Assembly (NCBI RefSeq): GCF_022808675.1
Contig: NZ_JAKZKV010000008.1
Span: forward strand, 4,711-68,710
Source: Parabacteroides sp. FAFU027
GTDB taxonomy: Bacteria; Bacteroidota; Bacteroidia; Bacteroidales; UBA7332
Direction: 5' to 3'
Length of the DNA stretch: 64,000 nucleotides
In this document: piece after piece, positions 9,631 through 18,491 of the stretch
Layout of the letters: the number at the start of each line of letters is the position of its first letter
Numbering within the stretch: the stretch's first letter is position 1
The notes under the pieces: generated by a model
The model's database searches: none
What the model was told of the DNA's origin: nothing
What the model saw: only the letters and a program-made list of their open reading frames with translations
Program-made: the position numbers and the translations under genes

Positions 9631-10761
9631 TTAATCTACACACATTAGTTGCGCCATAATCGCATCAGACATAAAAAGGCCACAATCTGTGATTTTCAGA
9701 CACTTACCATCATCAACCAGCCACTTTTTATCAATAAAACCACGGGCTTCATCGAGACAATAACGGTAGAGTTCATTGCCAAATTGAGTCTTCAAATCAT
9801 CAAGATTTAACCCCCACATGGTACGCAGAGAGGTGATGATAAGGTCATTATATCTGGAGTAAATATTTGATTTTTCAATCTCAGGTGACCAATTCCCAGT
9901 CTCAATATTTTCAATATAATTCTTCAGATCGGCTCTGTTTGAAGACCTATTTATCCCATTATAAGAATGAGCGGATGCTCCGATACCCAGATAAGGCACT
10001 CCTTTCCAGTATGAAGAATTGTGCTTTGAAAAATATTTATCAAGAGCAAAATTGGAAATTTCGTAATGAACAAACTGATGTGCGGATAGTTTTTTCCGCA
10101 AAAGGTCGAACATATCCAGGCTTAATTGCTCATCAGCTTCTTTGACTTTTCCTGCCTTTAATTGACTATGTAGCTTTGTCCCCTTTTCATAAATCAGATG
10201 ATAAGCCGAAATATGCTGAACAGGAAGTTTTATTGCCTCATTAAGATTATACGACCAGTCTGATAATGTTTGACCGGGCAATCCATACATCAAATCAATG
10301 CTGATATTTGAAAAACCCAAACGACTACAGCACCACACTGCATCCTTTGCTTGTTGAGCGGAATGACGACGGTTAATCTTTTCAAGTTCACCATCAATAA
10401 AACTCTGAATTCCAATACTAATACGATTGAATGGCAACTGGAGTAAGCCTCTGATATAATCCTCACTCAGGTCATCCGGATTGGCTTCGAGAGTAATTTC
10501 AGCCCCGGAATCAACCCGATAATATTGATTAATGACAGAAAACACCTTTTCAAAATCAGTTATCGAAAGCTGGGAAGGTGTACCTCCGCCGAAATAGATG
10601 GTCTGAATTGTGATATCCGGAAGCTCATCTTTTCGCAACTGCAACTCTTTACAAATCGCATCAACATAGCGCTCCACCCACTGTTCTTGAGTGGAAGAGT
10701 AAAAATCGCAATAACTGCAACGCGTTTTGCAAAAAGGGATATGGATATAGATGCCTGCCAT
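9631..10761 (-). CDS. hemW: HemW-type radical SAM heme chaperone
   Basis: This 376-residue radical SAM protein begins at the AdoMet/cluster motif: IHIPFCKTRCSYCDFYS, with CxxxCxxC at about residues 10-17. GGGTPS near 58 and the EANPDD block near 93 follow. A C-terminal HemN-type domain includes YLGIGASAHSY. The family was long labelled oxygen-independent coproporphyrinogen oxidase, but HemW-type proteins act as heme chaperones. It lacks the long N-terminal extension of true HemN. It starts 5 bases after the glycosyltransferase gene stop, so the two are probably co-transcribed. Confidence 0.9.
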   Translation of the reverse strand: MAGIYIHIPFCKTRCSYCDFYSSTQEQWVERYVDAICKELQLRKDELPDITIQTIYFGGGTPSQLSITDFEKVFSVINQYYRVDSGAEITLEANPDDLSEDYIRGLLQLPFNRISIGIQSFIDGELEKINRRHSAQQAKDAVWCCSRLGFSNISIDLMYGLPGQTLSDWSYNLNEAIKLPVQHISAYHLIYEKGTKLHSQLKAGKVKEADEQLSLDMFDLLRKKLSAHQFVHYEISNFALDKYFSKHNSSYWKGVPYLGIGASAHSYNGINRSSNRADLKNYIENIETGNWSPEIEKSNIYSRYNDLIITSLRTMWGLNLDDLKTQFGNELYRYCLDEARGFIDKKWLVDDGKCLKITDCGLFMSDAIMAQLMCVD

Positions 10762-10766
10762 ATATA

Positions 10767-11717
10767 TTATTTTGTAGAAGCCATAAGTCTCAGCTTCAAA
10801 GGATAGATTGCCACAAAGGGTAAAACAACCAAAGCGTAAAGTGCAATTGCGGGTAACCGGTTATAAAATAAAATGACAACCAACGAAACAATCCCCTGAA
10901 GCAGAGCATAGGAGAAAGAAACAACACGATGGTCTATCTTTTGCTCATTGGCCAGAATCTGATAAAAATGAAGTCGATGCGGCTGAAAGATATTCTGTTT
11001 GAGATAAATACGGTGAATCACTGTAGCGGCAGCATCTACGCCATAAACGGTAAGTAGTAATAACCATGAGGCATTGCCGGTTTTCATTACCAATTGCAAC
11101 AACAGCATAATAATCCAGAATGCAATGGAAACGCTGCCCACATCACCGGCAAAGCATTTTGCACGCTTCCTGTAATTAAAGAAAAGGAATACAAGTGAAG
11201 CAAAAACCGGATACCAAATAAAATCAGATTCGGTAAAAGCAACTATCTTGTTATTGATAAAAGCCAATGCCAAAAGGATAGAGAGGCTGTACAGACCTGT
11301 AATGCCATTAATCCCATCCATGAAGTTATAGGCATTTATCACTCCCACAACAAAGAAATAGGCCAATGTTATTTGCCAGAAATTGAGGATTTCAAATAAT
11401 CCGATACCGTAAAATGCCAGGGAAACGGCTGTCATGTGGATTGCAAAACGTACCCGTGAATGCAGATTCTGAATATCATCCATAAAGCTGATAAGGCTTA
11501 TCAGTGTAAAACCGGCCAGAAACCAGCCGCTTTCCTGAATATGCAAGCAGGAGTAAATTGCCCCTGCTACCCAGAAAATTACGCCACCTCCACGAAGCGT
11601 AATATCACTGTGAGAACTACGCTCATTCGGTTTATCGATAATATTGAATTTGTCCGCAATTTTGAAATAGATGAGTAAGGCACCAAAAAGGGCAGCTAAC
11701 AATAATAGATAGTTCAT
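10767..11717 (-). CDS. Polyprenyl-phosphate sugar-1-phosphate transferase (WecA/WbpL-like)
   Basis: This is a 316-residue polytopic membrane protein, with about ten hydrophobic segments, of the MraY/WecA family. Family motifs seen are DDIQNL (near 85), NAYNFMDGINGI (near 127), GDVGSVS (near 190) and a histidine-rich loop QPHRLHF (near 246). It should move a HexNAc-1-phosphate from a UDP-sugar to undecaprenyl phosphate, starting a surface polysaccharide or glycan. The epimerase gene just upstream (101-base gap) recalls the WbpV-WbpL pairing in O-antigen loci, so it may supply the sugar. The peptidoglycan role (MraY) is less likely because no mur genes are near. Its substrate is inferred. Confidence 0.85.
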   Translation of the reverse strand: MNYLLLLAALFGALLIYFKIADKFNIIDKPNERSSHSDITLRGGGVIFWVAGAIYSCLHIQESGWFLAGFTLISLISFMDDIQNLHSRVRFAIHMTAVSLAFYGIGLFEILNFWQITLAYFFVVGVINAYNFMDGINGITGLYSLSILLALAFINNKIVAFTESDFIWYPVFASLVFLFFNYRKRAKCFAGDVGSVSIAFWIIMLLLQLVMKTGNASWLLLLTVYGVDAAATVIHRIYLKQNIFQPHRLHFYQILANEQKIDHRVVSFSYALLQGIVSLVVILFYNRLPAIALYALVVLPFVAIYPLKLRLMASTK

Positions 11718-11818
11718 TGGGATTATTTCTGGGTTCCTTCGAATGGTAAAAAATTTATTGCTCCGCGGTGTTCAGTATGGCGACCTCCCTGAATTATGGT
11801 AGGTTAGGTAGGTGTTTA

Positions 11819-12793
11819 TTATTTTCCACAGATAAAATCTAGTGCCAAAAAAGATTTAATCGTTTGCTGCAATCCCTCTTTAGCTGAAACAGGCATTTTC
11901 TCTATCCCCAACGCTGTCTTCAGTTTTGCATTCGAAACGACATAATTTTCGGTCAGCTTCTTGAGACGTTCCGAATTCAATGGCAAATGAAGAGTATCTC
12001 CGGCTTTTGCGACAGAGCGGATAAGTCCTGCATTGATATTCCATATTCTTGTACGCGAACCAAGCGTCCCGGAAATGACAGATATCAGTTCATTAGTCGA
12101 AAGCGCCTCGTCGTCCCCAATCTGATAAATACCTGATTCGACATTCCCCTCAATCAATCGCATTAATACAAAGCCTAAATTGTCGATTGAGGTAAAAGAG
12201 CGTTTATTTTCAAAAGCGCCCAAAGGATAGGGGATACCTTTTTTCACTAAACGGTACAAGAGGTTCAGATTACCCTTATTGCCCGGACCATGAATCATAC
12301 AGGGACGGAGGATATAGACTCTCTTTCCCGTACTTTCCAGTTTCTGCATTTCCGATTGAATGTATTCTTCAGCCTTAAGTTTTGACTGCCCGTAAGGAGT
12401 CTGTGGATTAGCTTTGTGACTTTCAAGCAATATATCACCTTCAACTGTATCAGCTGCGGCTTTTACCGAACTGAAAAAGATAAAGGTTTTCGCTTTGGAT
12501 TGCAGGAAAAGGTCAAATATCTGTTTGGTCAGGCCATAATTGACATCAAAATAGGATTGAGCGTCAGAGGTATTTTTAGTATCGTGAGCTTTGCCCGCGA
12601 GGTGAATAACAGTATCAACAGTATCCCAATCGATTGGTTTTAGGTATTCCCATATAAACTGTCTCTGATAAAGAGCCGTTGCATAGTGTATAACATCCAA
12701 CGCATGAAGTTCAAACCAGGATTTCTCTTTCAGATAAGCGGCAACATTCTTGCCCACAAATCCATAAGCTCCTGTAATTAATATTTTGGTCAT
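11819..12793 (-). CDS. NAD-dependent epimerase/dehydratase (nucleotide-sugar SDR)
   Basis: At 324 residues this is an extended short-chain dehydrogenase. The N-terminal Rossmann motif TGAYGFVG follows MTKILI directly. A VIHLAGKAHD strand, FFSSVKAA and a YGQSKLKAE (YxxxK) catalytic motif near 135 are present. The frame extends to a TTG at 12814, but the ATG at 12793 gives the normal start for the fold and lies just after a -7 box at 12825-12832. It probably makes a UDP-HexNAc epimer or deoxy sugar for the adjacent WecA-like transferase. WbpV/WbpK-type 4-epimerases or reductases are the closest functional idea, but the exact product is unknown. Confidence 0.88.
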   Translation of the reverse strand: MTKILITGAYGFVGKNVAAYLKEKSWFELHALDVIHYATALYQRQFIWEYLKPIDWDTVDTVIHLAGKAHDTKNTSDAQSYFDVNYGLTKQIFDLFLQSKAKTFIFFSSVKAAADTVEGDILLESHKANPQTPYGQSKLKAEEYIQSEMQKLESTGKRVYILRPCMIHGPGNKGNLNLLYRLVKKGIPYPLGAFENKRSFTSIDNLGFVLMRLIEGNVESGIYQIGDDEALSTNELISVISGTLGSRTRIWNINAGLIRSVAKAGDTLHLPLNSERLKKLTENYVVSNAKLKTALGIEKMPVSAKEGLQQTIKSFLALDFICGK

Positions 12794-12824
12794 ATAGCTC
12801 TTTCTTAATTTCAATTCTGGAATG

Positions 12825-12832
12825 CAAAGATA
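12825..12832 (-). promoter_or_regulatory. Promoter -7 box of the epimerase gene
   Basis: The minus strand reads TATCTTTG (TAnnTTTG), 31 bases before the ATG at 12793. It lies in the 84-base gap after the radical SAM gene and separates the sugar genes from the peptide cassette transcriptionally. Confidence 0.5.
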
Positions 12833-12877
12833 GCCATCTTATCAATATTTGCTTTTGATAAAGAGTGATAAAAACAA

Positions 12878-15076
12878 TTACAAGAGTAACAGGCCGTTTT
12901 CCCTCAGCTCTTCCACCGTGCGGCTGTTCCAGAATATCTGGAAATCGCCCAGTTTTGCCGATTCATAGCTCTCTTTAAGTTGTTGGAGTTTCACCGGCTT
13001 GTCGCTTTGAAGCGAGATTGATGTCATTGCCTCTGCCAGCCATCTGCCTAAATCCTGCGAAACCTTCAGCGCCAGGTCGTATTTCTTATTGTGGAAAATC
13101 AGTTCCGAAGCCTGGACGGTTTTGCCCTTTTTCTTCTTTTCGTAGAAACGGATTTCGGGAAGATTGCCCAACCAAATCACCTGCCGGTTCAAAGGCAATC
13201 CCGTTTCATCCGGTGCTGCGAGGGCTTTCTGGATAAAATTGGACGGGATGGTGGTCACCGGCACCTTGAAATCAAACCACTGGCTGAGCGGAATATCAAA
13301 ACCAACGCCGTGCATGTAATTGAACAAGGATTTGCGCAGTCCTTCGCCGAACATCTGGTGGTCTGCCCCGATGCGGTCGATGTGCGGCACATCATTATTG
13401 GCAAATTTGCCTTTATTCTTGATAGCCTGCACGCCAAAAGGCTGCGGATTGAGTCCGATAGGGCTGTGAGCCGTCATGGTAAAGAGGTGCCAGAAGCCCG
13501 ATTGCAACACACCTTCCTGAAATAGCTGACGAACCATTTCGAGTGAGTCGATGGTTTCGCGGTCAGTCTGCGTAGGAAATCCATACATCAGGTAAGCGTG
13601 TACCATGATGCCGCATTGGGTGAAATTGTCGGCTACCTTGGCCACCTGTGCCACGGTAACGCCTTTATTAATGAGTTTCAAAAGACGGTCGGAAGCCACT
13701 TCGAGACCACCCGAAACAGCGATGCAACCCGCCTCTTTCAGCAAAGCACAAAGGTCTGCCGTATAGTTTTTCTCAAACCGGATATTGGTCCACCAGGAGA
13801 CGCGAAGACCGCGTCGCAGGATTTCCAGCGCCAAATCACGCAACAAAGCGGGTGGTGCGGCTTCATCCACGAAGTGAAAACCGTTTTGTCCGGTCTGACG
13901 GATAATCGCCTCCATCCTATCGCATATCAAAGCGGCGGAATTGGGCTCGAAACGGCGGATGTAATCGAGCGAACAGTCGCAGAAGGAGCATTTCCCCCAG
14001 TAGCAACCGTGCGCCAGGGTCAGTTTATTCCAGCGTCCGTCACTCCAGAGGCGGTGCATCGGATTGACAATCTCGATGACCGAGAGATATTTATCCAAAA
14101 GCAAATCGGAATAATCAGGCGTACCCACTTCGGATTGCGGAAAATCCTTTTCATCTGACTCATTGAGGTAGCACACCTCGTCATTGAGGAGTGTGAAAGT
14201 GCGTTTGAGGTCGTCGAGCTTGCATTTTCCCTCAAAATATTCCAACAGGCGAAGCAAGGGCAATTCGCCGTCGTCGAGAGTTACAAAGTCGACGTATTTA
14301 AAGAGTAATTCTTCACGTAATGATCGCAATTCGGTATTCGGATAGCCGCCCCCCATCACCACTTTTATCTCCGGGTGATTGGCTTTGAGCCATTGGCCGC
14401 ACTTGAGTGCGCTATAGAGATTACCGGGAAACGGCACGGAAAGTCCGACCACGGTTGGCTTTTCCTGATTGATTTTTTCCTGTAAAAGTGAAAGAAGAAT
14501 CTCATCCACAAAGCTCGCCGGAGCATTGAGTCGCTCCTCCAGCGCATCGAATGAGGTGGCGCAACGGCCCAGACTCTCGGCATAACGACTGAATCCAAAC
14601 TGCGGGTCAACCGCCTCTATGATCAGGTCGGAAATATCTTCGAGATAGAGGGTAATGAGGTGTCGCGCCTTGTCACGCGTCCCCATCGTGCCAAAGGCCC
14701 ACTCCAGCTCCTCGGTCTCTTCGGTAAAGCGGGAGGCTTCGGGCAGGAAACTGCCTTCGCAGATGACCTGTGCCAGGGTGGAGTTTTTATCTTGCAGAAA
14801 AGCAATGGCCGCATCGATGGTCTGAATATAGTCGCGCTTCAGACTGACCATGCGTTGGGCATTAGACGAAAGTTCGGGTTTATTTTCCTCAATATATTGA
14901 AAAAGGGAGCAGAATCCTTCGGATGAAAACAGCCTCAGAATCACCTCAATTCCCAAATCGGCCTGCACGGAGGCGATACCGCGGGTGTTGAAAAAACCTT
15001 TGAGGTACATGGTCGCCGGATAGGGCGTATTGAGTTGGGTAAACGGTGGCGTGATGAGCAGTATCTTCTGATTCAT
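12878..15076 (-). CDS. B12-binding-type radical SAM protein, CX4CX2C cluster motif
   Basis: This 732-residue protein combines a cobalamin-binding-like Rossmann region (about 1-300; VVGLSVPFPGN near 210, VVMGGGYPNTEL near 240, VDFVTLDDGELPLL near 262) with a radical SAM barrel. The cluster motif is GCYWGKCSFCDC, so C358, C363 and C366 are spaced CX4CX2C rather than the canonical CX3CX2C. A further C368 is adjacent. Downstream, FVDEAAPP, WWTNIRFE and VSGGLEVASDRLL follow the usual barrel strands. B12-type radical SAM enzymes often methylate unreactive carbons or act on peptides, but the substrate is unknown. It lies 307 bases after the exporter-protease gene on the same strand. Its bases look more GC-rich than the flanking polysaccharide genes. 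Confidence 0.85.
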   Translation of the reverse strand: MNQKILLITPPFTQLNTPYPATMYLKGFFNTRGIASVQADLGIEVILRLFSSEGFCSLFQYIEENKPELSSNAQRMVSLKRDYIQTIDAAIAFLQDKNSTLAQVICEGSFLPEASRFTEETEELEWAFGTMGTRDKARHLITLYLEDISDLIIEAVDPQFGFSRYAESLGRCATSFDALEERLNAPASFVDEILLSLLQEKINQEKPTVVGLSVPFPGNLYSALKCGQWLKANHPEIKVVMGGGYPNTELRSLREELLFKYVDFVTLDDGELPLLRLLEYFEGKCKLDDLKRTFTLLNDEVCYLNESDEKDFPQSEVGTPDYSDLLLDKYLSVIEIVNPMHRLWSDGRWNKLTLAHGCYWGKCSFCDCSLDYIRRFEPNSAALICDRMEAIIRQTGQNGFHFVDEAAPPALLRDLALEILRRGLRVSWWTNIRFEKNYTADLCALLKEAGCIAVSGGLEVASDRLLKLINKGVTVAQVAKVADNFTQCGIMVHAYLMYGFPTQTDRETIDSLEMVRQLFQEGVLQSGFWHLFTMTAHSPIGLNPQPFGVQAIKNKGKFANNDVPHIDRIGADHQMFGEGLRKSLFNYMHGVGFDIPLSQWFDFKVPVTTIPSNFIQKALAAPDETGLPLNRQVIWLGNLPEIRFYEKKKKGKTVQASELIFHNKKYDLALKVSQDLGRWLAEAMTSISLQSDKPVKLQQLKESYESAKLGDFQIFWNSRTVEELRENGLLLL

Positions 15077-15383
15077 TGATGCGTGTTAGTTATTTGTCTG
15101 TCATTAAACAAATAAGAGAGGATAAAGTTAGGATATTTACGAGGATGGGGCCGGTTGGCTTTGGGTTAATTAACGAATTTCGAAAAGATAAAGCGCTGAC
15201 TTAGCGGTCAAGAGCGGCAAGTTAACGCTCCGGAGCGACAATCTGACGGTCGGGAGCGATAAATTGTCGGTCAAGAGCGACAATCTGACGGTCGCGACCG
15301 ACAACTTAGCGGTCAAGAGCGGCAAGTTAACGCTCCGGAGTGGCAATCTGGCGGTCGAGAGCGACAAATTGCCGGAAACTATC
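15077..15383. other. Intergenic region carrying a tandem repeat
   Basis: It lies between the exporter stop and the radical SAM start. The right half is the 21-bp tandem repeat listed separately. The left half (15077-15200) is AT-rich, with no promoter box or start signal that I can support. Confidence 0.7.
15204..15371. repeat. Eight tandem copies of an imperfect 21-bp unit
   Basis: Units begin at 15204, 15225, 15246, 15267, 15288, 15309, 15330 and 15351. Typical units are GCGGTCAAGAGCGGCAAGTTA in two parts (GCGGTCAAGAG, CGGCAAGTTA) and ACGGTCGGGAG, CGATAAATTG. Units 1 and 6 are identical, 2 and 7 differ at two bases, and 3 and 8 at three, so a 105-bp (5 x 21) block was duplicated. Because 21 is seven codons and no stop occurs in the unit, both strands read as heptad repeats (for example N-L-S-L-x-T-A on the minus strand, S-D-N-L-x-V-x on the plus). 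The array starts 13 bases after the exporter stop. No ATG or ribosome-binding site supports translation, only TTG codons. Confidence 0.9.
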
Positions 15384-17615
15384 TTATTCCGAAAACTCCT
15401 TGTTGACAAACTGCCAGTAACGTCCCTGCATAGCCATCAACTCAGCGTGCGAACCGGCCTCAACTATACGTCCTTCCTCAAAATGATAGATAATATCGGC
15501 CCATTGCACCGTCGAGAGGCGGTGGCTGACGATAACAACCGTTTTTTGGCGAGAGAGCTGTTTCAGTTTTTGGAGAATCAAAGCCTCCGATTCCACATCC
15601 AACGCACTCGAAGGCTCATCCATAAAGAGTACCGGAGAATCCCGGTAAAAGGCACGCGCGATGGCCATCTTCTGCCATTGGCCGATGCTCAGCTCCTCCC
15701 CTCCTTCGAAGAGATTACCGAGCATGGTATTATAACCTTTGGGCAAATGCTCTAACACATCCGAAACACCGGCCAGTTGAGCCGCTTCGGTGACTTTATC
15801 CGGATTAAAATCGAAAGCCAGACGGCCCAGACCGATATTTTCGGCAGCCGAAATATTATAAAGGGCAAAATCCTGAAACACCGCCGTCACCTGGTGGCAT
15901 ACGGACTCGGGACTTTGTCCGCTCAAATCGGTATCATCGTAAAGAATACGGCCGGATTGGGGTTGGTAAAAACCACACAGCAACTTAATCATGGTGGTTT
16001 TACCCGAGCCATTGCCCCCGACGAACGCGACCGTCTTACCCGCCGGAATGGTCAGGCTGACATTATCCAACGCTTCCCGATGGCTCGTTTCGTACCTGAA
16101 ACTCACCTGTTCGACTGCGATTCCCCGCTCCAGGAGAGGGATTTGCCTGCGCTTTTTATCTTTACCCGAATCTTTCATTTCCACAAATGAGACAAAATCA
16201 TCGAGGTAACTGTTGTCTTCGAGCATCAGTGTCAATGAACGGAACAGGTCATTTATCACTGTAAATCCGCGTTGGAACAAAAAGAAGAAAAGCACCACTA
16301 TGCCCAGGCTAATCTCACCATGCAACTTGAGATAAGCCACAAAACCGAGCATCAGGAAAATCATCACAGCCGAAGAAATCTGAGCAATGAAATCCAGTTT
16401 CAGTTCCGAACGTAGCAGGGTCGCCTTCTGGTCAAACAGCTGCTCCTGCACCTTATTGAAACGACTCCGGAAGAAAGGCGCAAAGCCAAACAACCGCATC
16501 TCCTTGGCAAATGGGAATCCGGTCAGTACACGGTTGAAGTAATACATTTCGCGTTCGGGCGCACTCTGCTCCTGCTTGAGTTTGTAAAAACGGGCCGATG
16601 TCTTCAACCGCACCAATACGCCCGGAATAACAACCAAGACCAACGGCAGAATCAGGTACCAGCGAATCATCGAAAACATCCCCAGCATCACGAGCACAGC
16701 CACCAGTGATTTGGCCACCGAGATAGATTCGTTGATGAGCTTCACAGGACGAAATCCGGCTTGCTGAATGGCGCGGTGCATCTTATTTTGCTCCTCAGGA
16801 TTTTCATAATGGGAAAGCTCCAGCGTCTCATGCTTCGAATGGAGTAATTCGTATATCCAGCGGGAGACCGAATGGTTTAGCTTTTCGGAGAAATAGCTTT
16901 TGATGCCGTTCAGCAGTGCATTTCCCATAAACAAAAATGCGGTCAGCGCCAGCAAAAGCAACAATTGGCGATTCACACCCTCTGATTGGGTCGTTTTTGA
17001 CAAAAAGTCAATCAACAGCTTGATGCAATAAATCATACCGAGCGGTATAATCCCCTGCAACAGCGCCAATAGGGTATTGATGAAAATCATTTTGCGGGAA
17101 TGGGTAGAAACCAGCCGCAAATTGTGCCTCAACGTATGAAATGAGGTAGAGTAATGGATAAACAACAGCCCCAGCCGGATTCGAAACCGGTTAACAGGCA
17201 ACACCAGTCCGGGCAAATACCCCGAAAACAACCCCTGAAGAATCACCGTCAGGCTATCCAGCCGGCGTTTCTTCCCGTTTCGGGTAAAGGATTCCACTTT
17301 CCCAATCAACGCCTCCTCCCTGAAAGGAGTATCGGTGTGGCGGTTATTATCCCCTTTAGCTATATAAAAATGGGTATTCTTTTTCTCAACGATTTTGACT
17401 AAGCGATGGGCAACCAGCTTTTGTGCGGTACGAAAGACGATGATATCGCCCGTGTACAAATCTTCCGGGGCGCACTTTTTGACCAAACCAACATCACCCG
17501 GTTTCAGGGTCGGATACATGCTGTACCCTGCCATCGTAAACGAAACGGTACGCCCTTCCTGCAGCAGGGAATCAGCGATTCCAACCAGTTCCTCGTGTGC
17601 CAATTCAGTCTTCAT
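15384..17615 (-). CDS. S26-type peptidase / ABC exporter fusion
   Basis: This 743-residue protein joins two functions. Residues 1-110 resemble an S26 signal peptidase of the Ser-His type: GYSMYPTLKPGDVG with Ser32, GDIIVF, and VAHRLVKI with His70. Residues about 165-480 carry about six membrane segments of an ABC exporter. The nucleotide-binding domain has Walker A GGNGSGKTT (about 533-540), signature LSIGQ (642-646, second G replaced by I) and Walker B VLFMDEPSSALD (about 662-673). The fused layout parallels C39-peptidase exporters (PCATs) that cut a leader and export a peptide, but uses a different protease fold. The frame extends to 17666; I chose the ATG at 17615, where MKTELAHEEL begins, giving an 11-base overlap with the kinase gene stop. 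The cargo is unknown. Confidence 0.88.
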   Translation of the reverse strand: MKTELAHEELVGIADSLLQEGRTVSFTMAGYSMYPTLKPGDVGLVKKCAPEDLYTGDIIVFRTAQKLVAHRLVKIVEKKNTHFYIAKGDNNRHTDTPFREEALIGKVESFTRNGKKRRLDSLTVILQGLFSGYLPGLVLPVNRFRIRLGLLFIHYSTSFHTLRHNLRLVSTHSRKMIFINTLLALLQGIIPLGMIYCIKLLIDFLSKTTQSEGVNRQLLLLLALTAFLFMGNALLNGIKSYFSEKLNHSVSRWIYELLHSKHETLELSHYENPEEQNKMHRAIQQAGFRPVKLINESISVAKSLVAVLVMLGMFSMIRWYLILPLVLVVIPGVLVRLKTSARFYKLKQEQSAPEREMYYFNRVLTGFPFAKEMRLFGFAPFFRSRFNKVQEQLFDQKATLLRSELKLDFIAQISSAVMIFLMLGFVAYLKLHGEISLGIVVLFFFLFQRGFTVINDLFRSLTLMLEDNSYLDDFVSFVEMKDSGKDKKRRQIPLLERGIAVEQVSFRYETSHREALDNVSLTIPAGKTVAFVGGNGSGKTTMIKLLCGFYQPQSGRILYDDTDLSGQSPESVCHQVTAVFQDFALYNISAAENIGLGRLAFDFNPDKVTEAAQLAGVSDVLEHLPKGYNTMLGNLFEGGEELSIGQWQKMAIARAFYRDSPVLFMDEPSSALDVESEALILQKLKQLSRQKTVVIVSHRLSTVQWADIIYHFEEGRIVEAGSHAELMAMQGRYWQFVNKEFSE

Positions 17616-18456
17616 GATCAAGAATATATTGAACGATACTACAATCCGGCACAAAACCGGTTTCATAAACCGATACCGATGAGCAAATCACACTCATCAC
17701 CCGAAGATTATTTTGCACAAATCGTTTGTCGTAATTATTCTGAATGCAGAAAGCCAAAACTTTGGAAAGCGCTTTAGCTCCGGCCACCTTCTCCACAATG
17801 TTTTCCGGCGCATGCCGAATCAGGTGAATACTGTTTAAACGCTCTTTTTTCGGAATATCCCGGTAAAACATCGGCGTGTTATAGAAGTAGATTCCGTCAG
17901 CACATTTGCGGATAATCAGACGGTCGTCATTTACCACCCGGGAACCGTTTTCAGCCCATATCCGGGACATGGTACTCTTTCCCCGACCTGAAAAACCGGT
18001 AAATATCCGGCCTTTCGCTCCGTCAAAAATACCGGATGCGTGAATCATTACCGCATCAGAGTTCACCGTCAGATAGTACATCATAATCGGACCCATCGGA
18101 TATTTCAATGGCATCAATTCGCTCTCTTCATTCGGCTCTGAGTAGATTTTCCAATGGGTAAACGACACATCAAGCAGGGCAATCTGCTGAATATCCTGTC
18201 CTTTTTGCGGTTCATAAATGGCAAATCCTAGTCCGGACTCCATCTTGTATATGGAATAAAAACGCTGCTGCTGATTTTTTGCCTCAAACAAAAGCTCTTT
18301 ACCGTCAATCACTTCGTAGGGAATGCCCTTATAACAGGTAATTTCGACATCAGGCTGTACCTCTTTTTCATTCACAAAAAGGTCATAGCCCTCTTCGAGC
18401 ATAACCGGGTATTCTGAAGTTATTCGAATGTGAAAATCAGCGATTGATAGAATCAT
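17605..18456 (-). CDS. HprK-like P-loop kinase
   Basis: This 283-residue protein resembles the C-terminal kinase domain of HPr kinase, without the HprK N-terminal domain. The family hallmark is VMIHASGIF (His139), then a P-loop GFSGRGKST (154-162) and VVNDDRLII (D177, D178). Stand-alone HprK-like kinases occur in peptide (RiPP) loci; in lasso-peptide clusters such enzymes phosphorylate the precursor. Such proteins are often misannotated as PEP carboxykinase. It follows the PqqD gene by 35 bases and overlaps the exporter gene, so the three are one operon. Its substrate is not known, and no HPr or PTS gene is near. Confidence 0.85.
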   Translation of the reverse strand: MILSIADFHIRITSEYPVMLEEGYDLFVNEKEVQPDVEITCYKGIPYEVIDGKELLFEAKNQQQRFYSIYKMESGLGFAIYEPQKGQDIQQIALLDVSFTHWKIYSEPNEESELMPLKYPMGPIMMYYLTVNSDAVMIHASGIFDGAKGRIFTGFSGRGKSTMSRIWAENGSRVVNDDRLIIRKCADGIYFYNTPMFYRDIPKKERLNSIHLIRHAPENIVEKVAGAKALSKVLAFCIQNNYDKRFVQNNLRVMSVICSSVSVYETGFVPDCSIVQYILDHED

Positions 18457-18491
18457 TGTTTACTGAAAATCTGTGGTGCGGAATTGTAATA

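Noticed and set aside
9631-10761. Oxygen-independent coproporphyrinogen III oxidase (HemN)
   Set aside because: The protein lacks the N-terminal HemN extension and begins directly at the cluster motif, as in HemW.
13598-14158. Plus-strand 186-residue open frame
   Set aside because: It is the antisense shadow of the radical SAM gene in GC-richer sequence.
15204-15371. A CRISPR array
   Set aside because: Units are 21 bp and directly adjoining, with no spacers and no cas genes nearby; it is a plain tandem repeat.
15170-15409. Heptad-repeat open frame on the minus strand as a real small gene
   Set aside because: It starts only with TTG inside the exporter gene and has no ribosome-binding site. 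The same array is open on the other strand too. Kept as a question in the findings but not called.
15264-15755. Plus-strand 163-residue open frame through the repeat
   Set aside because: It starts with TTG and runs antisense through the exporter's ATPase domain; the openness comes from the 21-bp unit.
17605-18456. Phosphoenolpyruvate carboxykinase or true HPr kinase
   Set aside because: The P-loop layout fits HprK-like kinases, but the N-terminal HprK domain and PTS context are missing, so HprK-like kinase is the safer call.
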